Below are positions 47,101 to 50,693 of a stretch of 50,693 nt of DNA, piece by piece. A model generated the notes under the pieces. It ran no database searches, was not told the DNA's origin, and saw nothing but the letters and a program-made list of their open reading frames with translations. The position numbers were made by a program, and so were the translations under genes. The stretch's first letter is position 1; each line of letters opens with the position of its first letter. The stretch is from Kangiellaceae bacterium (GTDB taxonomy: Bacteria; Pseudomonadota; Gammaproteobacteria; Enterobacterales; Kangiellaceae): NCBI GenBank assembly GCA_016743995.1, contig JADGFG010000005.1, forward strand, positions 1 to 50,693, in the 5' to 3' direction.

Positions 47101-47754
47101 GCAACACCAAAGACAATTCTTGATGAGTTTCGCGCCAAAGCAGCGAAAGATTCAGATAAGCCTGCAGAGCCTGAAATACCCGTTCGTTTAGGTTCTTCAA
47201 CCAATGGTAATGATGGTTTGTTAGGATATTTTAAAGAGCTTGATGAAGGAAAATTAAAAGAGGGAAAAAAAATAGAAAGCGTATTTAATTATGTGTCTGA
47301 TAACATAGATATTGTTGATAGAGAAACACACAAGTTGATTAAAGAAAATAATTTCCTGAATATTCCCATGAATTCTGCAGGAGATAATAAAAAAGCTAAG
47401 CTGTTGGCAATAGTTGACCCCAGAGCGCCTGTTTTTGTTGAATCTGGACTGCTTCCGCCCAAACCTGTCAGCGTACCTGAAGAATGGGTAAACCAGGCTT
47501 TAAATGCCATTAAATCTTCGTTTAGAGTCGGTCCTGTGTTGAATCATTTTAACCCTGCAAAAGGTGATGACGAAGGAAAAATTATACTCACTGAGCATTT
47601 ACCATCTTTATCAAAAGGACAATTTAAATGGCGATATCAGAACAAAGAAGAGTGGAAAGTAGCTGAAATATCCAATTCAGAAATCAATAAACCTGAGTCA
47701 GCTTCGCTACAGGATGGTTATCTGGAACTCTCTCATTTTTCTGGCGAAAATTAA
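44116..47754 (+). CDS. 1212-aa unknown protein of the DUF6603/S74 operon
   Basis: I do not recognise the family. The N-terminus contains motifs that look strongly constrained: GVYVHWILP (56-64), PIPNRWLVTR (79-88), AYQPHCNDVTSLYDDM (about 182-197) and YSVVGWYS (about 209-216). The middle (350-540) is helical and charged, the rest mixed, with a WQVTFPEE segment near residue 978. It carries no signal peptide, membrane helix or recognisable catalytic site. It overlaps the 764-aa gene by four bases. Being the largest component, it is a candidate scaffold of any complex formed by this operon. Confidence 0.76.
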   Translation: MSDPFDSAIVIPVGLQVFPVTKKVKDEHVNRWEMNYGHRDPEAQQEQKTDLKFQVGVYVHWILPPFFFEIKEGRQAPPPIPNRWLVTRCIVKSGENKIENRSWLVKSDAVHENESVEINSTVSGASFPVLHDKAEHNGRTKKLRIGKKEALGTENIWLDEEENLFFKDNPLNAFSTGNPAFLAYQPHCNDVTSLYDDMAGVSKNSKISYSVVGWYSKANIDIAKEGSGNREKHKKWLQDIDLISEGEIPLNVNRSLFQGRMTGLTWRPGEEMAKPPVDTAGAEAGKETYQKLRVSVGQTSIDSLVGLMKMQPRFSEEQSGELKGKLNNSELFRAFCYDLLDELDAPAGRQKVDQAIREARFNPHEGGTRWQVDYSEDRPQEYHLTAEQIAQENAWVKALNDDQTQYDNLIERYKSEFATLKKSWLKSGVFSTMSSFSQKRYLRSKLGLDKSKWGVNERGKQDVFKLFEDKIKKSSSVIKKLKTPLSNVLTRLPNIFGGNDDIEEKIKAYAISKGIDRYRTLKVLSKSRYWQAQEPTIALTGMNIDKETRLERNCRYVGNIGHDFEFDKTTYQSNSALLFTVHSNAPSSINKLVNEIHLFDPSTQKVPEAPDDLHNWLSARKQHFKSMKVKKSWSPVYIDWKLDWFNIPMTSKIFDGVDYKQNGEYETKKNNVVSGRSYITNNMDEFVLNKISSYLETENSNVKEKLSQWNIMIQPLSGLNEKLALQEQPAFCYKKNNVLKSRENQEVLISEREFSEMSDIDPATSNFQEQIRDFTGLRNAVWRFRELKVYDAFGYSEVIVSPVGPFRKYDHARPIREENQIPDTTRSFSNIFNYISSSPRLLQPARIEYKLNHAVNKLNPVGGWMLCNHLEKGITFYNPDGVVVGSLQAFDESVEWLDSPVGSTEMTSDYQSLNFIINFLKTKSKASFEEFCRIIDSTLWNSDPLGGRDDQQLSVLVGRPLAILDVDLCLRLKGRAIEDPRWQVTFPEEAIDKEKATPKTILDEFRAKAAKDSDKPAEPEIPVRLGSSTNGNDGLLGYFKELDEGKLKEGKKIESVFNYVSDNIDIVDRETHKLIKENNFLNIPMNSAGDNKKAKLLAIVDPRAPVFVESGLLPPKPVSVPEEWVNQALNAIKSSFRVGPVLNHFNPAKGDDEGKIILTEHLPSLSKGQFKWRYQNKEEWKVAEISNSEINKPESASLQDGYLELSHFSGEN

Positions 47755-47766
47755 GGTAGAGCTAGT

Positions 47767-48615
47767 ATGAAAAAAGATAATTTAGCTATTCTAGATATTC
47801 GCCACAGCACTAAGCCAGAATATTTTCTTCCGGATAAAAATGGAGAGTCATTCGTTTACATTAAGAATACCACGGATAAAAATATCAATTGTGAAGGAAT
47901 TATTTTTTCATTTAGTAAAGGTAATAACAATACAATTTCACCAGAGGTTCCAACAGGCAGTGTTTCGTCTGGTTCTGGGTGGGAGTTTGAAGATGATGAG
48001 AGACTTGTTAATGATAGAGTGGAAATCTATTTGATCGTTAGCGACTCTCACCCTGCCTTTATTCGCCCGGAACAGGAAATCGTAGTAAAAATTGAATATA
48101 GAAATATCGTAAAGTGTCGAGGAAAAAAAACATTTAGTATTAATTATCATTGCTTTTTTGACGGAGATAACGAAAAGGAGCGTAATAAAGAGTTACCCGT
48201 TTATATAGGCTCATATTTTAAGAATCTATTGGTAATGGAAGGTCAGGGAAAGAAAAGCAAATTTCCTCGATTACTGCTTACGCGAGCTGAATTATTAAAA
48301 GCTGAATTAGTCTGGACTGGTGACGCCAGTCAGTACACGCTTTATATGAATGGCTCGCCTGGTCTTGACCTGGGTCAGCATAATAGTTTTTTGTTTAGCG
48401 ATTTTATCACAGAACAATCTGCAGTAGATGGCGTGAAAAGAGAGTTGCCAAATAAAAGTTTTATCATCATTGTGGAAGCCGTCTGGTACAAAAATAAAAA
48501 TAACGTTATTGAAAAAAGAGAGTTCTTAAATTACCACGTTTCAATTAAAGATCCCGTCGTTAGTGTTGCAACAATTAATATGGAACCGACTTCCAAAAGC
48601 ACCGCTACAATGTAG
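47767..48615 (+). CDS. 282-aa two-part protein of the DUF6603/S74 operon
   Basis: The protein has an N-terminal beta-rich region (residues 1-140, with GESFVYIKNTTDKNINCEGI and VKIEYRNIVKC) and a C-terminal domain (about 155-275) homologous to the separate 113-aa protein encoded at 37986. Shared features are L.KAEL.W, Y.LYM, LP..SFIIIVEAVW and HVSIKDP. There is no signal peptide. It lies 12 bp after the 1212-aa gene and 29 bp before the S74 fibre-like gene. The family is not recognised; an adaptor linking the large subunits to the fibre is an inference from gene order. Confidence 0.72.
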   Translation: MKKDNLAILDIRHSTKPEYFLPDKNGESFVYIKNTTDKNINCEGIIFSFSKGNNNTISPEVPTGSVSSGSGWEFEDDERLVNDRVEIYLIVSDSHPAFIRPEQEIVVKIEYRNIVKCRGKKTFSINYHCFFDGDNEKERNKELPVYIGSYFKNLLVMEGQGKKSKFPRLLLTRAELLKAELVWTGDASQYTLYMNGSPGLDLGQHNSFLFSDFITEQSAVDGVKRELPNKSFIIIVEAVWYKNKNNVIEKREFLNYHVSIKDPVVSVATINMEPTSKSTATM

Positions 48616-48644
48616 CATATTGTAAATAATTCAGGAGTTATATT

Positions 48645-49904
48645 ATGAGCGAAAAACCAGAAGAAGTTAATATTAAGGGTCATACCTATTTTGAAAAGGG
48701 TATTGAGCTGTATTATGAGTCAGGGTACGAGACGGGGATTACAGTTAAGTCTGATAAAGCGACTACTCAGCTGATTTGCGCGCAAGCAGGAAAAATAACG
48801 ATTAATAATCCAGTTCCTCCTAAGGGGAAACCAGCGAATCCAGGTTGGGATTCTGTAGTAATACCTGAAGGTAATGTTGGTATTGGAACAGAGTCGCCAT
48901 CGGCGAAATTGCATGTTAGTGGTGATGTCAAATTTGAAAGAAAATTGCATGTTACTGATGATGTTAAAGTTGATGGCAAATTTGTTGTTAATGGTAAGGC
49001 TGATATATCAGGAAAACTGAATATACCTTCAGCGGAGCTTGGTAAAGGAATTTCTAATGTTGGTAATGGTGATTATGAAAATCGATGTATAACCATGTAC
49101 TACGGAGATGACAATAATCGGCGGGCGGGTATTAATATAAAGGGACAAGGTAGTAATTTAACTCATCTGATTTATGCGCAACCTGGTAAAGTAGTCATTA
49201 ATAAAGGTGTTCAAGGAAGTGGGTGGGATAATGTTGTTGTACCTGATGGTAATGTTGGAATTGGAACAGAGTCACCCGATAAGAAGTTGCATGTTAATGG
49301 TGACGTTATGATAACAGGTAGTTTACAAGTAGGTGGATGGGAAATAAAAAATGAAGGACGTTATCTTAAGTTTAATAAGGGTAATAAGACCTATGTGCTT
49401 TTTGATACAAGTGGTGATTATTACATAGGACATAGCTCAGAAAAAAGAAACCCCAGATCAACAAGGTGGAGTGGGTATAACTGGCTTTCAGATAGAAGAT
49501 TCAAAGAAGGAATAAATAGCGTAGAAAGAATACTAGATAAAATAGGTAAAATAAAGCTATATTCCTATGACTGGAATGATCACGAGAAAGTAGCCAACCT
49601 GACTAAAACACCACAAATAGGATTAATGGCTGATGAGTTAAATGAAGTCTTTCCAGAGTTTGTAGGCGAAGATGACGATGGTTTTAAAAGGGTTGATTAC
49701 GGCCAACTATCCAGCGTGCTTTTTCAGGGGGTGAACGAGCTTTCAGAAAAGATTAGTCAACAACAAGCATTCATTCAGTCAGAAAAAAATAGCCGAGTTC
49801 AGTTACAGTCACGGCTAACTTCCTTAGAAGAAAAAAATGCTAAGCTGGCTCAAGATCTGGCTTTTTTGAAAAGTCAGTTTCTAAATAGAGAAAATGAAAC
49901 TTGA
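48645..49904 (+). CDS. Fibre-like protein with C-terminal S74 intramolecular chaperone domain
   Basis: The 419-aa protein has two related modules (about residues 10-95 and 130-220), each ending in GNVGIGTESP followed by KLHV.GDV, the signature of trimeric beta-structured tail fibres. The C-terminal part (about 275-419) is a peptidase S74 chaperone: WLSDRRFKEGI contains Ser 282 and Lys 287 with the S-x4-K spacing of the self-cleaving dyad of endosialidase-type chaperones. IGLMADELNEVFPE, VDYGQL and a final coiled coil (380-415) also fit. Such domains trimerise the fibre and then cut themselves off. CAGGAG precedes the start. No phage genes surround it. Confidence 0.9.
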   Translation: MSEKPEEVNIKGHTYFEKGIELYYESGYETGITVKSDKATTQLICAQAGKITINNPVPPKGKPANPGWDSVVIPEGNVGIGTESPSAKLHVSGDVKFERKLHVTDDVKVDGKFVVNGKADISGKLNIPSAELGKGISNVGNGDYENRCITMYYGDDNNRRAGINIKGQGSNLTHLIYAQPGKVVINKGVQGSGWDNVVVPDGNVGIGTESPDKKLHVNGDVMITGSLQVGGWEIKNEGRYLKFNKGNKTYVLFDTSGDYYIGHSSEKRNPRSTRWSGYNWLSDRRFKEGINSVERILDKIGKIKLYSYDWNDHEKVANLTKTPQIGLMADELNEVFPEFVGEDDDGFKRVDYGQLSSVLFQGVNELSEKISQQQAFIQSEKNSRVQLQSRLTSLEEKNAKLAQDLAFLKSQFLNRENET

Positions 49905-50114
49905 ACAAATCTATGCTTAGGGCAAAACCCCGGACAGTCAGTGCTTTTCTTAACTCACTGATTTATTAGCTGTTGTTATCGACAAAACTTCAATTAACAA
50001 TTGCTTTCAGAAATGTGATAAAGTCTGTTATCTTAATGAATAAATTCGAATAATTATCATTGAAGCGCACCTTTCACTAATTTCTATGGTGTTTACCGCA
50101 TTCAATAAACTTAT

Positions 50115-50522
50115 ATGGAGTTCAAATTTGAGCAAGCTATCAGTAGTATTTATTGCCTTATTATTTATGGGTGTAAAACTACAGAGCAGGCCGCTGAGAA
50201 TGCCCTGATATGTAGTGATATTAAGTCATGTGCTGAAAGTATCAGGCTACGAGTTGGAGAAAAATCTAAATGGATTTGTAATCAAAAATCGACTGACAAA
50301 CTGGTGGTTGTAAGGTCTACATTTTCGAGAACAGGCGAAATTATCAAAAGCAATATTACTACAGCTAGTGTAGACACTGAATTTAATGCTGCCGCTATTA
50401 AAGCAATAAAGGAGGCTGCACCATTTATAGAGCTTACTTTACTTAACGACAAAGATTTCGAAGAGGCTTCTGTGATTAATTTTGTTTTTGAAGGAATCAA
50501 GGAGGTTGATAATGATAAATAA
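50115..50522 (+). CDS. TonB/TolA C-terminal-like domain lipoprotein, probable frameshift in signal peptide
   Basis: The C-terminal part (about residues 60-130) resembles the TonB/TolA C-terminal fold: LVVVRSTFSRTGEIIKS, then FNAAAIKAIKEAAPF, then VINFVFEG. In the annotated frame the N-terminus is a poor signal. The neighbouring frame, starting at TTG 50128 with GGAG seven bases before it, gives SKLSVVFIALLFMG, which would join directly to Cys-Lys-Thr-Thr of this ORF as a lipobox if one base were added near 50172. The gene is therefore probably a lipoprotein with a one-base deletion or a local sequence error. It lies 210 bp after the fibre gene; a link is not shown. Confidence 0.62.
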   Translation: MEFKFEQAISSIYCLIIYGCKTTEQAAENALICSDIKSCAESIRLRVGEKSKWICNQKSTDKLVVVRSTFSRTGEIIKSNITTASVDTEFNAAAIKAIKEAAPFIELTLLNDKDFEEASVINFVFEGIKEVDNDK

Positions 50523-50693
50523 CCTCCATATCGCAAGGAGTCTAGAAAAGAAGTAAAATAAAAAGAGTGCTTTTTAAACAGGTATAATATGTAAATATGA
50601 GGCTGTTAAATATCAGAGTGTCCTCTATTTATCTTTTAACCGCAGACTGATTTTAAAACGCCACTAAAACTAAAAAAGCCCGCTCATGACTGA

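Noticed and set aside
48645-49904. Prophage or tailocin remnant around the S74 fibre
   Set aside because: No capsid, tail tube, sheath, baseplate, holin, integrase or terminase gene is seen within the window, and the neighbours are a coherent operon of other proteins.
50655-50693. Terminator at the window end
   Set aside because: AAAAAAGCCCGCTCATGACTGA looks like half of a terminator hairpin, but the second arm would lie outside the window.

Overview
The window looks like chromosomal DNA of an AT-rich, probably marine or host-associated gammaproteobacterium. It carries complete minCDE, pilU, arfB, dbpA, a CspA-type cold shock gene and a yjfI/yjfJ/yjfK-like stress cluster. It also carries large secreted proteases built with PKD and PPC domains, a combination common in Alteromonadales, Vibrionales and Kangiella-like lineages. 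No rRNA, tRNA, insertion sequence, integrase or CRISPR array was recognised. A finer taxonomic call is not supported.

Layout: (1) 1-4200: the end of a coiled-coil protein; a reprolysin-like secreted metalloprotease split by a one-base frameshift in an A8 run; and a coupled lipoprotein. (2) 4200-10650: a YehS-type DUF1456 gene on the minus strand, then a plus-strand membrane-stress cluster: lipoprotein, double DUF350 membrane protein, membrane-bound spermidine synthase homologue, DUF2170, PspA, DUF2491. (3) 10700-15380, minus strand: an outer-membrane beta-barrel gene overlapping a GGDEF/EAL gene, and a lipoprotein with a pilin-like segment at its C-terminus. (4) 15650-22780: DUF4240, pilU, a hemerythrin-like protein, minC-minD-minE, arfB, csp with a consensus promoter and strong terminator, and dbpA. 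(5) 22827-25148, minus: a patatin-like phospholipase fused to a POTRA and Omp85-type barrel. (6) 25900-37700: an exoprotease island with two tandem M9 collagenases and an M43 protease, all ending in the same C-terminal domain, then a small membrane protein and an exported M1 aminopeptidase.

(7) 37980-49900 is the least explained and most interesting part. A compact six-gene operon (38741-49904, gaps from -4 to +29 nt) encodes a 141-aa protein, an 885-aa DUF6603-like protein, two large proteins of 764 and 1212 aa that I do not recognise, a 282-aa protein, and a phage-fibre-like protein ending in an S74 self-cleaving chaperone domain with its Ser/Lys pair intact. A separate upstream gene (37986-38327) behind a good sigma70-type promoter encodes a one-domain paralogue of the C-terminal half of the 282-aa protein. 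None of these proteins has an evident signal peptide. I infer a cytoplasmically made multiprotein assembly, possibly a fibre-bearing particle or surface structure; the function is not established. (8) The window ends with a TonB/TolA-C-like lipoprotein whose signal peptide appears to lie in another frame.

Recurring oddities are three short tandem-repeat tracts (15, 12 and 16 bp units), two probable single-base frameshifts at N-termini of exported proteins, and a 17-bp element placed about 130 bp upstream of two different exoprotease genes.
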